Origin: Pyrinomonadaceae bacterium MAG19_C2-C3
Lineage (GTDB): Bacteria > Acidobacteriota > Blastocatellia > Pyrinomonadales > Pyrinomonadaceae
Direction: 5' to 3'
Length of the DNA stretch: 40,264 nucleotides
NCBI GenBank assembly: GCA_024330265.1
Contig: JANDLT010000043.1
Location: 1-40,264 of the forward strand
The notes under the pieces are model-generated. The model made no database searches, was not told where the DNA came from, and saw only the letters and a list, made by a program, of their open reading frames with translations. Made by a program: the position numbers and the translations under genes. This document shows positions 16,344-26,327 of the stretch, in pieces. The stretch's first letter is position 1. The number at the start of each line of letters is the position of its first letter.

Positions 16344-17714
16344 ATGCCTGCCAATCGTATTGCCGAACATGTCGAAGCCAACCGCACCCGGTTTCTTGAT
16401 GAACTTAAAAACTTGATTGCAATTCCGAGCGTCAGCACGCTACCCGAACACGATGCCGACGTGCGGCGCGCCGCCGATTTTCTCGTCGGACAGTTACGCG
16501 AACAGGTCGGAATGCCGCGTGTCGAATTGATTGAAACCGCAGGTCATCCGTTGGTGTACGCCGAAGCGATGGATGTGCCGGGTAAGCCGACGGTGTTGAT
16601 TTACGGACACTACGACGTGCAGCCCGCAGACCCGTTCGAGTTGTGGCGAACGCCGCCGTTTGAGCCGACGGTTGACGGCGACGATGTGCGCGGGCGCGGT
16701 GCGGTTGATGATAAGGGTCCGATGTTTGCCACTCTGAAAGCACTCGAAACCTTGATGCAAACGGAAGGAAAACTGCCCGTCAATGTTCGCGTGCTTATCG
16801 AAGGCGAAGAAGAATCGGGCGGCGCATCAATCGCCGAATACGTGAAGTCGCACGGCGGAGCTTTGCAGGCTGATTGCGTGCTGGTTCTCGACACCGCGAT
16901 GATTGAAAAGAACATGCCGACGATAAGCTATGGTTTGCGCGGCATCGTGTATGCCGAAATCATCGCGCGTGGCGCGGGGCATGACCTTCATTCGGGCGTC
17001 TATGGCGGCATCGCGCCGAACCCTTTGCAGGCTCTGGCGTGGGTTCTCTCCGACCTCAAAGGACGTGACGGGCGCATCAACTTACCCGAACTTTACAAGA
17101 TGATGCAGCCGTTGACGGATGACGAACGCGCGGCACTCGCGCGGCAATCGGAACTTCAGGAAGCGGGATTTTTAACGGCGGGCGGGTTGAAAGAATTACC
17201 GGGCGAAGCGAATTATTCGATTGCCGAACGCGCCTCGGCGCGCCCGACGTTCGAGGTTCACGGTGTATGCGGTGGCTTCACGGGCGAAGGCGCGAAGACC
17301 GTGATTCCGGCGGAAGCGACCGCGAAAGTAAGCTTAAGACTTGTGCCGAATCAAACACCGGACGCGGTTTTCAAGTTATTGGCGAAGCGCGTCGCAGAAC
17401 TCTCCGTGCCGGGCGTGACAATGGAAGTGCGCGACTTGCACGGCGGCGACGCGGTATTGTTATCGCTCGAATCAAGCGCGCTCAAAGCCGCCGCCACCGC
17501 GCTTGAAACGGAGTTCGGAAAGTCTGTGACTTACGCGCGTGAAGGCGGTTCGATTCCGGTGGTCGCGCTGTTTGATGAAGTCTTGCACGCCCCCGTCGTG
17601 ATGCTCGGTTTCGGCTTGCCGGATGACAATTTGCACGCCCCGAATGAAAAGTTTTACATCCCGAATTACTACGCCGCGATTCGCACGGTGGCAAACTTTT
17701 TGACGTTGTTGTGA
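16344..17714 (+). CDS. M20-family dipeptidase (metallopeptidase)
   Basis: The 456-residue cytosolic zinc peptidase belongs to the M20 group close to carnosinase/CNDP-like dipeptidases. The start at 16344 has GAGAGGAAAC upstream; longer frames run into the preceding hairpin. The metal-binding residues are visible: His89 in LIYGHYDVQPADP, the bridging Asp in RGRGAVDDKGP (about residue 122), the catalytic Glu in EGEEESGG (155-157), the next Asp ligand in VLVLDTAMI, and the terminal His in LPDDNLHAPNEKF. The lid (dimerisation) domain lies in the middle, with RGAGHDLHSGVYGG. The substrate is probably a short peptide. It is monocistronic, between a hairpin and a small unknown gene 55 bp downstream. 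Confidence 0.92.
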   Translation: MPANRIAEHVEANRTRFLDELKNLIAIPSVSTLPEHDADVRRAADFLVGQLREQVGMPRVELIETAGHPLVYAEAMDVPGKPTVLIYGHYDVQPADPFELWRTPPFEPTVDGDDVRGRGAVDDKGPMFATLKALETLMQTEGKLPVNVRVLIEGEEESGGASIAEYVKSHGGALQADCVLVLDTAMIEKNMPTISYGLRGIVYAEIIARGAGHDLHSGVYGGIAPNPLQALAWVLSDLKGRDGRINLPELYKMMQPLTDDERAALARQSELQEAGFLTAGGLKELPGEANYSIAERASARPTFEVHGVCGGFTGEGAKTVIPAEATAKVSLRLVPNQTPDAVFKLLAKRVAELSVPGVTMEVRDLHGGDAVLLSLESSALKAAATALETEFGKSVTYAREGGSIPVVALFDEVLHAPVVMLGFGLPDDNLHAPNEKFYIPNYYAAIRTVANFLTLL

Positions 17715-17769
17715 CTGTTTCAATCCACACCACCTGTTTGTTTTAACAATGAGGTTACGAAGAAGGTAT

Positions 17770-18027
17770 ATGAACAAAAAAATAAATCCAGAGCGTGTAC
17801 GCGGAAAATATCACGGCATGGAAGTCACAGTTGTTGGCGCAGTGGACAAGCCGATAGAGCAAACCGACATCATTCCGCGCCTCTTGCGTGAACGCCGCGA
17901 ACGCCTCGAACGCAATCCGCCCAAACTCATCGTCGAAATTGATGCCGATTTGCTGCCACACTTTGAGAATGCCGAAGCCGTCAATAACGCCTTGCGTCAC
18001 ATCGTTGATGCGGCAACCAATCGTTAA
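17770..18027 (+). CDS. Small conserved-looking hypothetical protein (85 aa)
   Basis: The start at 17770 is preceded by GAAGAAGGT (17759-17767), with only a few bases between it and the ATG. The 85-residue product is charged: a basic start (NKKINPERVRGKYHGMEVTV), an arginine-rich helix (RLLRERRERLERNPPKL) and a C-terminal helix (ENAEAVNNALRHIVDAA). It contains no membrane segment and no recognised domain. It lies 55 bp after the peptidase gene on the same strand, so it may be co-transcribed. Function unknown. Confidence 0.6.
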   Translation: MNKKINPERVRGKYHGMEVTVVGAVDKPIEQTDIIPRLLRERRERLERNPPKLIVEIDADLLPHFENAEAVNNALRHIVDAATNR

Positions 18028-18118
18028 TAAACGTTTTTTCAAAACGACAACGCGATGACATGACAGCCTGAAAACCGTGCTATGTCGTTGCGTTGTCGCG
18101 TGTGATGACGGTTATAAA

Positions 18119-20512
18119 TTATGCCGCGCCGCGCCCTTCGTTAATCCACACGGGTTTTGATTTGCAGCCCGTTCCGTCGCTGCGCCAGCGCGGGCATGAC
18201 CAGAAGTAGTTTCCCGAACTCGCCGGACCTCGTTTGAGCATCGGCGTTCCACATTCGCCGCACTTGGGGCGGACTTCCGCGACTTCTTCAACGACGTTTT
18301 CCATGAGTTTGCCGCCCGCGTCGAAGTTTCGCCGTCCGGTGCAATCGGGATACGCGACGCATGAGAGGAACGCGGTTTTGTCCCGCTCTTTCGGGACGCG
18401 CAGACGCATCGCCGCGCCGCACGTCGCGCACACGGTTTCAACTAAGGCTTTGCGTTGGCGCGCGTTCTTCGGAGAGTCAGTCAGATAGCCGCACGCTTCC
18501 CGTCCCAACGCGCACGCGAGAAATTTTCCCGATGTGCCGGTGCGTTCGACAAGGAAACCCGCGCGTTCTTCACGCTTGCACTTAGGACAGTCAAGGGCGT
18601 TTTCGGGACGGGCGATATGCGGTGTGAGATGTGTTTTATGACGCGCATCGTCGCCGTTTTGCGGTTCAATGTTGGCGGTGCTGATTTCGCGTACAAGCTC
18701 GGTCGTCAAAGTTTTGACTTCGCTCATAAACGCCGCGAAGCTGTATTCGCCGCGCGCCATCTGTGCGAGTTTGCGTTCCCATTGACCTGTCAGTTCCGCC
18801 GATTTCAAGGTTTCCGAAGGCAGCATGGCGACGAGTGAAATGCCCTTCACGGTTGCCGTCAAACTCTTTTTGTCGCGCGTGATGTATTCGCGTTTGATGA
18901 GAGTTTCAATGACGGCGGCGCGTGTCGCGGGCGTTCCCAAGCCGGAATCTTTCATCGCCAGACGCAGTTCGTCATCTTCGATTTTCTTGCCCGCCGTCTC
19001 CATCGCGCCGAGCAGACTCGCTTCGGTAAAACGCGGCGGTGCTTTGGTCTGCTTGGGCGTAGCTTCGGCTTTTGTGACATCAACCGCATCGTCTTTCACG
19101 ACGCGCGGAAGTTCTCCCGCGTCCGCATCTTCGTCATCATCAATTTTATTGGCGGCGCGTTCGGCGTTCGTGTTTCTTCCGGGCGGGTCAACTTCGCGCC
19201 AGCCCGCTTTGACGATGACCGTGCCGCGTGTGGTGAACTTTTCCCCTTCGACGATGGTCGTGATGGTTGTGCGTTCGAGTTCCGCGTCAGGGTAAAAAGC
19301 GGCGAGGAAACGACGCGCCACGAGGTCGTAAATGCGCTTCTCATCAATCGTCAAATTGTCGCCGCGAATAAGTTGTTTGGTCGGGATGACGGCGTGATGG
19401 TCTGTGACTTTTTTGTCATCAACGTGGCGCGCGGTGAGTTTTAATTTGCCCACGTTGATGATGGTTTCGACGAACGGAATATAACGCCCGATGCGCGTCG
19501 CTTCGACGTGTGCCTGAATGTCTTTCGCCACGTCTGACGAGAGGTGACGCGATGAGGTGCGCGGATAGGTGAGAAACTTTTTTTCGTATAAAGATTGTGC
19601 GAGTTCGAGCGTCGTCGCGGCGGAAAAGGCAAAGCGGGCGTTGGCGGCGCGTTGAAGCGTGGTCAAATCATAAAGCAAGGGCGGACGTTCGCGCGTCGCT
19701 TTGCGTTCGACTTTCTCAACCGTTCCATGCTTGCCCGTGACCTTCGCGGCGATTGCGTCGGCTTCCTCTTTTTTATCGAAGCGCGTCTCGCCTTTGGCGT
19801 TTGTGTGAACGCCGCGATAGCTGCCCGCCGTGGCTTTGAAATCGGCGTGAACCTCAAAGTAGTCGGTCGGTACGAAGTCTTTGATTTCACGGTCGCGCCT
19901 GACGATAAGGGCGAGCGTCGGGGTTTGCACGCGCCCCAGCGAATACACGCCGTCGCGCCCGATTGTGCGCGCTTTGATGGTTTGCGCTCTGGTCGCGTTT
20001 AAGCCGACGAGCCAATCGGATTGCTGTCTGGCACGCGCCGAATCGCGCAAGCCCGCGTAGTGCGTCGCGGGTTTTAAGTTGTTAAAGCCTTCGATTATCG
20101 CGTCGCGGGTTAAAGATGAAATCCATAATCTTTCAATCGGCTTGCGACACCGGGCGAGGCTGTACACGAGGTCAAAAATCAATTCGCCTTCGCGTCCCGC
20201 GTCCGCCGCGTTGACGACGGTCGTCACGTCCGCACGCGCGAGCAGTTCCTTGATGATGTGAAATTGTTTTGCGGTGCGCTCCGCCGGATGATATTTGAAA
20301 GCTTCGGGGATAATCGGCAAGTGTTCGCCGCGCCACGATTTGAAACGCGCATCGTAAGCTTCCGGGTCGTCGAGTTCGACGAGATGACCGATGCACCACG
20401 TCACGATGTCAGACCCGCTTTCGATGAAGCCGTCGCCGCGTCTGGTCGCGCCCAACGCCGCCGCGATGTCGCGCCCCATCGAAGGTTTTTCAGCGATAAT
20501 GAGTCTGGTCAT
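18119..20512 (-). CDS. topB: DNA topoisomerase III (type IA)
   Basis: Type IA topoisomerases relax or decatenate DNA by cutting one strand. From ATG 20512 (MTRLIIAEKPSMGRDIAAAL) the product is 797 residues; an upstream ATG at 20560 lies in the dyad region and lacks the conserved start. The Toprim domain has EKPSMG and NAADAGREGELIFD. The helical arch has GRDGVYSLGRVQTPTLAL. The active-site tyrosine is Tyr316 in KFLTYPRTSSRHLS. The C-terminus carries zinc-ribbon-like modules (CPKCKREERAGF with a later Cys, CATCGAAMRLRVP with CVAYPDC, CGECGTPMLKRG with SCPRW), which bind DNA. Such TopB proteins occur on chromosomes and are also common on conjugative elements. It runs opposite to the preceding + strand genes and ends 92 bp from the small gene. 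Confidence 0.93.
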   Translation of the reverse strand: MTRLIIAEKPSMGRDIAAALGATRRGDGFIESGSDIVTWCIGHLVELDDPEAYDARFKSWRGEHLPIIPEAFKYHPAERTAKQFHIIKELLARADVTTVVNAADAGREGELIFDLVYSLARCRKPIERLWISSLTRDAIIEGFNNLKPATHYAGLRDSARARQQSDWLVGLNATRAQTIKARTIGRDGVYSLGRVQTPTLALIVRRDREIKDFVPTDYFEVHADFKATAGSYRGVHTNAKGETRFDKKEEADAIAAKVTGKHGTVEKVERKATRERPPLLYDLTTLQRAANARFAFSAATTLELAQSLYEKKFLTYPRTSSRHLSSDVAKDIQAHVEATRIGRYIPFVETIINVGKLKLTARHVDDKKVTDHHAVIPTKQLIRGDNLTIDEKRIYDLVARRFLAAFYPDAELERTTITTIVEGEKFTTRGTVIVKAGWREVDPPGRNTNAERAANKIDDDEDADAGELPRVVKDDAVDVTKAEATPKQTKAPPRFTEASLLGAMETAGKKIEDDELRLAMKDSGLGTPATRAAVIETLIKREYITRDKKSLTATVKGISLVAMLPSETLKSAELTGQWERKLAQMARGEYSFAAFMSEVKTLTTELVREISTANIEPQNGDDARHKTHLTPHIARPENALDCPKCKREERAGFLVERTGTSGKFLACALGREACGYLTDSPKNARQRKALVETVCATCGAAMRLRVPKERDKTAFLSCVAYPDCTGRRNFDAGGKLMENVVEEVAEVRPKCGECGTPMLKRGPASSGNYFWSCPRWRSDGTGCKSKPVWINEGRGAA

Positions 20513-20553
20513 TTTGCGGCGTGTGATGTGATGAACGATGGTTCGTGCAGTCG

Positions 20554-20593
20554 CATACATTCGAGATTGAACATGTTCAATCTCAAATGTATG
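20554..20593. promoter_or_regulatory. 40-bp dyad between carbonic anhydrase and topB
   Basis: 20554-20573 is complementary to 20574-20593 with one mismatch (20562/20585) and no spacer; the centre reads GAGATTGAACATGTTCAATC. It lies 18 bp after the carbonic anhydrase stop and 42 bp before the topB start (both genes on the - strand). It may serve as a terminator hairpin for the former or as an operator for the latter. No T-run follows on either strand, so its role is open. Confidence 0.5.
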
Positions 20594-20610
20594 AATTGAT
20601 GATGAAGCGT

Positions 20611-21366
20611 TTAATTCACTCTTAATTCTTCTTCGGTTTCGAGAAAGTCAACCGCTCCGCTGCTGATTTCATAGTAAGCTCCGACAACCATGATTTGTTC
20701 GCGTGCGACGGCTGCCATCGTCACCTCATTCTGTTTCAAGGCGTGAACCTGTTCGCGGACGTTGGCGATGACGGCTTCGCGCATACGGGCTTTGTAGTCG
20801 CGTATCGGCGGTATGTTGCACACGGCGGGAACGATTTTATTGAGCAATCTTTGAACGTTTTCCGGTTCTTTATTACGCTCTTCTTCCGGCATCATGGCGG
20901 CTTTGACCGCTCCGCAACCTTCGTGTCCCATGATAACGACGAGGTGCGATTTCAGATGTTGGATAGCATATTCGATGCTTGCTAGAACATTGCCGCTAAT
21001 GGCGTTTCCGGCGACGCGGATGATAAAGAGTTCGCCGCTACCGCAATCGAAAATCGTTTCCGTCGGGACGCGACTGTCAGCGCAACCAAGTATGGTGGCA
21101 AACGGCGTTTGCGCGACGACCTGCGCGCGTCGCTCAACCGCCGAAAGCATGGGGCGCGTAGAGCGGTTGCTGTAAAAACGCGCGTTGCCGTTTTTAAGTA
21201 AGTCGAGAGCTTCAAGCGGGGTTTGCGCGAGCGGTTCGATTTCGCGCGCCATGTCCGCCATCGTCGCTCCGTGTTTGACTCGTTCGGCGATTCTGAAGTC
21301 ATCTTTGAAGTCGTTGTCTTTTTGGTTCAGTACCGGATTTTGATGAATTGTTTGATTGTCGTCCAT
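20611..21366 (-). CDS. Beta-class carbonic anhydrase
   Basis: The 251-residue enzyme interconverts CO2 and bicarbonate. The zinc site is complete: Cys95 with the Asp97-Arg99 dyad in ILGCADSRVPTE, and His148 and Cys151 in IMGHEGCGAVKAA. The core FDCGSGELFIIRVAGN is typical. The N-terminal 45 residues are polar without a signal peptide, so the enzyme is cytosolic. The C-terminal segment MVVGAYYEISSGAVDFLE also fits the family. It is transcribed divergently from the Mrp antiporter operon, with 219 bp between the start codons. Bicarbonate supply beside a Na+/H+ antiporter suggests a shared role in pH or inorganic-carbon homeostasis, which is an inference from position. A dyad follows its stop codon. 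Confidence 0.93.
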   Translation of the reverse strand: MDDNQTIHQNPVLNQKDNDFKDDFRIAERVKHGATMADMAREIEPLAQTPLEALDLLKNGNARFYSNRSTRPMLSAVERRAQVVAQTPFATILGCADSRVPTETIFDCGSGELFIIRVAGNAISGNVLASIEYAIQHLKSHLVVIMGHEGCGAVKAAMMPEEERNKEPENVQRLLNKIVPAVCNIPPIRDYKARMREAVIANVREQVHALKQNEVTMAAVAREQIMVVGAYYEISSGAVDFLETEEELRVN

Positions 21367-21585
21367 AAGATTTATTTCGTCCTGAATTTCAAACCGCGCG
21401 GGCGGCGTTTAGGTTGTGGTGGATAAGAGCGTTCGTTAGTTTTATACCGTTTGGAGCGGGGCATATCAAATCATCGGAGTCCGGTTCAGGTGCGGATGAT
21501 TGATGTTTCCCTACATGCTTTAACTGGATGAGGTTTTACGCCGCGCACATCAAACTTTGAAACTTCATATACAATCGCGCAATCA

Positions 21586-23976
21586 ATGATAAACGCGGTC
21601 ATCTCAATTTTCGCGCTGGCGGGCGTCGCGCCTTTGATTCAGCGTTTCGCCGGACGGCGGGCGGGGTTGCTCGTCGCACTTCTGCCCGCGTGTTTGACCG
21701 TTTATTTTGCGAGTTATGCGGGCGTGATGATGCGCGGCGAATCGGTGACGCAACGCTTCGCGTGGGCGGCGAGTCTCGGCGTCGAGGTCAAGTTTTATCT
21801 TGACGGGCTAAGTTTATTGATGACTCTGCTTATCTGCGGCATAGGGTCTTTGGTGTGCGTCTATGGCGGCGGTTATTTGCGAAAGCACGAACATCTGGGA
21901 CGGTTCTACCTGTTTCTACTCGCGTTTATGGGGGCGATGCTCGGTCTTGTGCTGGCGGGAAATTTGCTGGTGCTGTTCGTGTTCTGGGAACTGACGAGCA
22001 TCACATCGTTTCTGCTTATCGGGTTTGAACACGAAGACGAGGGCGCACGCGCGGCAGCGTTGCAGGCTTTGATTATCACGGCGGGCGGCGGGTTGTTGAT
22101 GCTCGCGGGCTTCGTGATGTTGGGACAAGTCGCGGGCGGAAATTACGATGTCCAAGCGTTGCTCGCGCAAGGTGACGCGATTAAAGCATCGTCGCTTTAT
22201 GTGCCTCTGTTGCTGTTGATTTTCGTCGGGGCGTTCACCAAGTCGGCGCAGTTTCCGTTTCATTTCTGGCTGCCCAATGCGATGCAAGCACCGACGCCGA
22301 TTAGTGCTTATTTGCATTCCGCGACGATGGTTAAGGCGGGCGTGTATCTGCTCGCGCGTCTCGCGCCCGCGCTTGGCGGAAGTGTTGAATGGACAAGCAT
22401 CATGACGACGACGGGAGCGTTGACGATGATTGTGGGAAGCGTTCTGGCGTTTTATCAAACGAACATGAAACGCTTGCTCGCGTATTCGACGATTGCCGCA
22501 CTGGGGACGATGGTGATGCTGATTGGCACGGGTTCGGAGTATGCGATACGCGCCGCGCTTGTGTTCCTGTTAGCACACGCGCTCTACAAAGGCGCGCTGT
22601 TTATGATTGCCGGAATCATTGACCACCAAACCGGAACGAAGGATGTCGAGGTTTTGGGCGGACTGCGAAAAGCGATGCCTTTGACCGCGACGATTGCCGT
22701 CGTCGCGGGGCTTTCGCTCGCCGCGATACCGCCGATGTTCAGCTTCATCAGCAAAGAGATGTTGTTTGAAGCGACGCTCGACGTGGATTCCAATGCGGGA
22801 CGCTTCAGGTTGATTTTGACGGCGGTCGCGGTGCTGGCGGGAACGATGTTTGTGACGGTCGCGGGGTTGGTTGCGGTGCGCCCGTTCTTCGGTTCACTCA
22901 AAGTGACACCGAAAGTGGCGCATGACGCACCGCTCGAAATGTGGTTCGCTCCGGCGTTGCTGGCGGTGGCGGGAATCGTGTTCGGCTGTATGCCGAACAC
23001 AGTCACGGACAGGTTGATCGCTCCGGCGGTCGCGGCTGTTTATCCGAACGCCGCGCCGATGGAACTCGCGTTGTGGCACGGGCTAAACGTACCTCTAGGT
23101 TTAAGCGTGGTGTCAATCGTGTGTGGCTTGGTGCTGTATCGGGCTTGGGATGCTTTGCGGACGCGGACGAAATGGACACAAGGGTTTTCGCGGTTCGGGA
23201 CGGAAGGCATGTTCGCGGCGGGCGGTGAATTGATTGAGTGCCTCGCGCGGTGGCAGACCGCGATTTTGCAAAACGGCAAGCTGCGAATCTACCTGCTCGT
23301 CATCACGGGAACGACGATTGGCTTGACGGCTTACACGATGCGGCGCGGCGGCATAACATTTCCGGCGGCGAATTTTTTCCGCACCGATGTTAAGTTTTAT
23401 GAAGTCGGTCTCGCGCTTTTGATATTAGCGGCAAGCGTCGCGGCGGTGCGTTCAAAGTCGCGTCTCGGAGCGGTCGCTGCGCTCGGTGTCGTCGGTTACG
23501 GCGTCGCTCTGGTGTTCATTCTATTCGGCGCGCCCGACCTTGCGTTGACGCAATTTTTGATTGAAACCCTGACCGTGATTCTGCTCGTGTTGGTGCTGTA
23601 TCACTTGCCGCGTTTGAAGGCGATAACAGGCAAGCGCGCCCGTGCGCGTGACTTGATTGTGTCGCTTCTCTTTGGAGCGTTGATGACGACGCTGGTGCTT
23701 ATCACGGCAAGCGTTGAGTTTGACCCACGGGTTTCGGATTTCTACGCCGCGCACAGTCTGCCCGACGCGCACGGGCGCAACATCGTCAACGTGATTTTAG
23801 TTGATTTTCGCGGTCTTGATACGCTCGGTGAAATCACCGTTCTGGCGGTCGCGGCAATCGGTGTGTTCGCGTTGCTGAAGTTGCGCCCGCAGGCTATCAA
23901 GCAGCGGGCGAAACGAAAACGGCGACAACTCAAGCCACTTAAAACCACCACGCGCGGAGAGGAAAGCCCGTTATAA
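21586..23976 (+). CDS. mrpA: Mrp Na+/H+ antiporter subunit A
   Basis: The 796-residue large subunit resembles NuoL of complex I. It carries the proton-antiport core in the first 500 residues, with Glu135 in LVLFVFWELTSITSFLLIGF, Lys219 in VGAFTKSAQFPFHFWLPNAM and PTPISAYLHSATMVKAGVYL. The C-terminal 220 residues contain the MbhD/MbhE-like helices (FYEVGLALLILAASVAAVRS, LFGAPDLALTQFLIETLTVI), so the A subunit is full length. About 20 membrane helices are expected. The start ATG 21586 has no strong ribosome site. The stop TAA is immediately followed by the ATG of mrpB. It heads the seven-gene operon that exports Na+ in exchange for protons and supports alkali and salt tolerance. Confidence 0.95.
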   Translation: MINAVISIFALAGVAPLIQRFAGRRAGLLVALLPACLTVYFASYAGVMMRGESVTQRFAWAASLGVEVKFYLDGLSLLMTLLICGIGSLVCVYGGGYLRKHEHLGRFYLFLLAFMGAMLGLVLAGNLLVLFVFWELTSITSFLLIGFEHEDEGARAAALQALIITAGGGLLMLAGFVMLGQVAGGNYDVQALLAQGDAIKASSLYVPLLLLIFVGAFTKSAQFPFHFWLPNAMQAPTPISAYLHSATMVKAGVYLLARLAPALGGSVEWTSIMTTTGALTMIVGSVLAFYQTNMKRLLAYSTIAALGTMVMLIGTGSEYAIRAALVFLLAHALYKGALFMIAGIIDHQTGTKDVEVLGGLRKAMPLTATIAVVAGLSLAAIPPMFSFISKEMLFEATLDVDSNAGRFRLILTAVAVLAGTMFVTVAGLVAVRPFFGSLKVTPKVAHDAPLEMWFAPALLAVAGIVFGCMPNTVTDRLIAPAVAAVYPNAAPMELALWHGLNVPLGLSVVSIVCGLVLYRAWDALRTRTKWTQGFSRFGTEGMFAAGGELIECLARWQTAILQNGKLRIYLLVITGTTIGLTAYTMRRGGITFPAANFFRTDVKFYEVGLALLILAASVAAVRSKSRLGAVAALGVVGYGVALVFILFGAPDLALTQFLIETLTVILLVLVLYHLPRLKAITGKRARARDLIVSLLFGALMTTLVLITASVEFDPRVSDFYAAHSLPDAHGRNIVNVILVDFRGLDTLGEITVLAVAAIGVFALLKLRPQAIKQRAKRKRRQLKPLKTTTRGEESPL

Positions 23977-24441
23977 ATGTCTCTGATTTTACGCACCGCG
24001 ACACGCTACCTGATGCCGTTATTGTTGTTGTTTTCGGTGTTTCTGCTTTTTCGCGGACACAATAAACCGGGCGGCGGGTTCATCGCCGGACTCGTCGCGG
24101 CGGCGGCGTTTTCGCTCTTTGCGATTGCCAACGACGTGCGCGCGGCGCGGGCTTTGGTGCGCGTTGAGCCGCAAACTCTGCTCGGCGCGGGGTTGTTGTT
24201 GGCACTTATGAGCGGGCTGTTGGCAAGCTTCGGCGGCGGAGATTTTTTAACCGGCGTGTGGGGTGATGTTCACTTGCCGCTCGTCGGTGAACTGGCTTTG
24301 GGAACGCCACTGTTTTTCGACATCGGCGTTTATTTCGTCGTCATCGGCGTCGCTCTGATGGATGTCTTCACACTCGCGGAAGAGACGGTCGCGGAAGAAA
24401 CGGAGTTATTGAACGCGGATAAAAAGGAACGACGCCGATGA
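23977..24441 (+). CDS. mrpB: Mrp Na+/H+ antiporter subunit B
   Basis: A 154-residue membrane subunit with about four helices. The signature [21 protein letters not shown] near the N-terminus is typical of MrpB/MnhB, as is the later segment [17 protein letters not shown]. The C-terminus is charged ([20 protein letters not shown]). It begins directly after the mrpA stop codon and its own stop overlaps the mrpC start (ATGA), so production is coupled to its neighbours. Confidence 0.94.
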   Translation: MSLILRTATRYLMPLLLLFSVFLLFRGHNKPGGGFIAGLVAAAAFSLFAIANDVRAARALVRVEPQTLLGAGLLLALMSGLLASFGGGDFLTGVWGDVHLPLVGELALGTPLFFDIGVYFVVIGVALMDVFTLAEETVAEETELLNADKKERRR

Positions 24442-24806
24442 TTGTGATGCTCGCGTTCGTCATCGGCGGGCTGTATGCCGCCGGACTCTACATGATGCTG
24501 CGGCGCAGTATCACGAAACTCATCATCGGCTTATCGCTGTTAAGTCATGCCTCGAATTTGTTGATTTTCACGACGGGCGGATTGGTGCGCGCCCGCCCGC
24601 CGATAATCGCGGACGGGGCGACGGAGATTATCAAACCGTTTGCCGACCCTGTGCCGCAGGCTCTTGTCTTGACGGCGATTGTCATCAGCTTCGGCGTGAC
24701 GGCGTTCGCCCTCGTGTTGTTGCATCGCACATACCTGACGATTGGGACGGATGATTTAGATGATTTATCGAAAACCGATTTAGCGCAGCCTGAAAGGAAC
24801 GGCTGA
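24438..24806 (+). CDS. mrpC: Mrp Na+/H+ antiporter subunit C
   Basis: A 122-residue NuoK-like membrane subunit with three helices ([58 protein letters not shown]). The conserved stretch [14 protein letters not shown], followed by a loop with [14 protein letters not shown], is characteristic of MrpC/MnhC. It overlaps mrpB by 4 bp (ATGA). A 27-bp gap precedes mrpD. Confidence 0.94.
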   Translation: MIVMLAFVIGGLYAAGLYMMLRRSITKLIIGLSLLSHASNLLIFTTGGLVRARPPIIADGATEIIKPFADPVPQALVLTAIVISFGVTAFALVLLHRTYLTIGTDDLDDLSKTDLAQPERNG

Positions 24807-24833
24807 ACACTCTATGCCGAACTTATATTTTTG

Positions 24834-26327
24834 ATGAACACGCTTTTGATATTGCCGTTGATTACGCCGTTGATGGTCGCCGCCGTTTCGTTTCTGGTGT
24901 GGCGACGCAAGGCGTGGCAGAAATGGTTGAGCGTCGGCGGGGCATGTATGTCGTTCGTGTGGGCGTGCGCGTTGTTTGAGAGTGTGCGTGATGGAGAGAT
25001 TTTAACGATGCAGGCGGGTGGTTGGGCAGCACCGTTTGGCATCTCCCTCGTTGCCGATACGTTCGCGGCGGTGATGGTTTTACTCACGGCGACGATGGGT
25101 TTAGCGGTGACGATTTACGCTGTGCGAAGCATAGATGAGCGGCGCGCGGCGTTCGGGTTCTATCCGATTTTGCAAATTCTTTTGATGGGCGTGACGGGTG
25201 CTTTTCTGACCGGAGATTTATTTAATCTTTACGTCTGGTTCGAGGTGATGTTGATGTCGTCGTTCGTGCTTTTGGCTCTCGGCGGCGAACGGGCGCAGAT
25301 AGAAGGCGGCATCAAATACGTCACGATAAATTTATTGTCATCCGCGATTTTCCTCGCCGCGATAGGCTTTCTGTACAGCGTCACGGGAACGCTCAACATG
25401 GCTGACCTCGCCTTAAAAATCGGTGCGTTGCCCGCGAGTCTGACCGCGCCTTTGAGCGTGTTGTTCCTCGTCGCGTTCGGGGTTAAAGCCGGATTGTTTC
25501 CGTTGTTCTTCTGGTTGCCCGCGTCGTATCACACGCCGCCCGCCGTCGTCTCCGCCGTCTTCGCCGGACTCTTAACGAAGGTCGGCGTGTATGCTTTGAT
25601 TCGGACGTTCACTTTGATTTTCGCGTTCACCGATGTTGATGTTGATAACCTATTATTGACGCTCGCGGGCTTAACGATGGTCACGGGCGGACTCGGTGCT
25701 TTGGCGCAAACCGACGCGCGGCGCGTGTTGTCGTTTCTCATCATCGCGCATATCGGCGTCGCGGTGATGGGCTTGGGTCTGAACTCGACGCGCGCCCTCG
25801 CGGGAACGATTTTCTATCTCATCGAGGATGTCATCGTATTGACGAATCTGTTTCTCATCGTCGGCATCATGGGGCGCGTGTGCGGGACGTTTGAACTGGC
25901 GCGGATGGGCGGCATGTACCGCACGCATCCGATGCTCGGAGCGTTGTTTTTAGTTCCGGCATGGTCACTCTCCGGCGTGCCGCCGTTCTCCGGTTTCTTC
26001 GCCAAACTCGCGCTCGTGCAAGCCGGATTGGAAGTCGAAGCATATACGGTCGTCGCGTTGTCGCTCGTGGTCGGGATTTTGACTTTGGTGGCGATGATGC
26101 GTTTGTGGGCGGAAGCGTTTTGGAAACCGTCGCCGTATGTCGTTGATGCGGCACAGGACAAAATGCAGACAGGGAAAATGTTGCTTGTGCCGGTGTGCGC
26201 GTTGTCTCTGATGAGCATCGGGCTTGGCATCGGGGCGGAAGCGGTGTTCGGTGTCGCGCTCACGGCGGCAGGGCAAATTGACAATGCGAATGGTTATATT
26301 GAAGCGGTTTTGGGGGTGCGGCGATGA
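24834..26327 (+). CDS. mrpD: Mrp Na+/H+ antiporter subunit D
   Basis: A 497-residue NuoN/NuoM-like antiporter subunit. ATG 24834 is preferred to the TTG three bases earlier. Conserved features are Glu137 in [16 protein letters not shown], a lysine in [20 protein letters not shown], and the loop [20 protein letters not shown]. Around 14 membrane helices are visible. With MrpA it forms the two proton-path modules of the complex. The stop overlaps mrpE (ATGA). Confidence 0.95.
   Translation: MNTLLILPLITPLMVAAVSFLVWRRKAWQKWLSVGGACMSFVWACALFESVRDGEILTMQAGGWAAPFGISLVADTFAAVMVLLTATMGLAVTIYAVRSIDERRAAFGFYPILQILLMGVTGAFLTGDLFNLYVWFEVMLMSSFVLLALGGERAQIEGGIKYVTINLLSSAIFLAAIGFLYSVTGTLNMADLALKIGALPASLTAPLSVLFLVAFGVKAGLFPLFFWLPASYHTPPAVVSAVFAGLLTKVGVYALIRTFTLIFAFTDVDVDNLLLTLAGLTMVTGGLGALAQTDARRVLSFLIIAHIGVAVMGLGLNSTRALAGTIFYLIEDVIVLTNLFLIVGIMGRVCGTFELARMGGMYRTHPMLGALFLVPAWSLSGVPPFSGFFAKLALVQAGLEVEAYTVVALSLVVGILTLVAMMRLWAEAFWKPSPYVVDAAQDKMQTGKMLLVPVCALSLMSIGLGIGAEAVFGVALTAAGQIDNANGYIEAVLGVRR

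Noticed and set aside
21540..21585. Promoter TATACAAT upstream of mrpA
   Set aside because: A -10-like sequence is visible but no acceptable -35 lies at 16-18 bp, so I do not list it.
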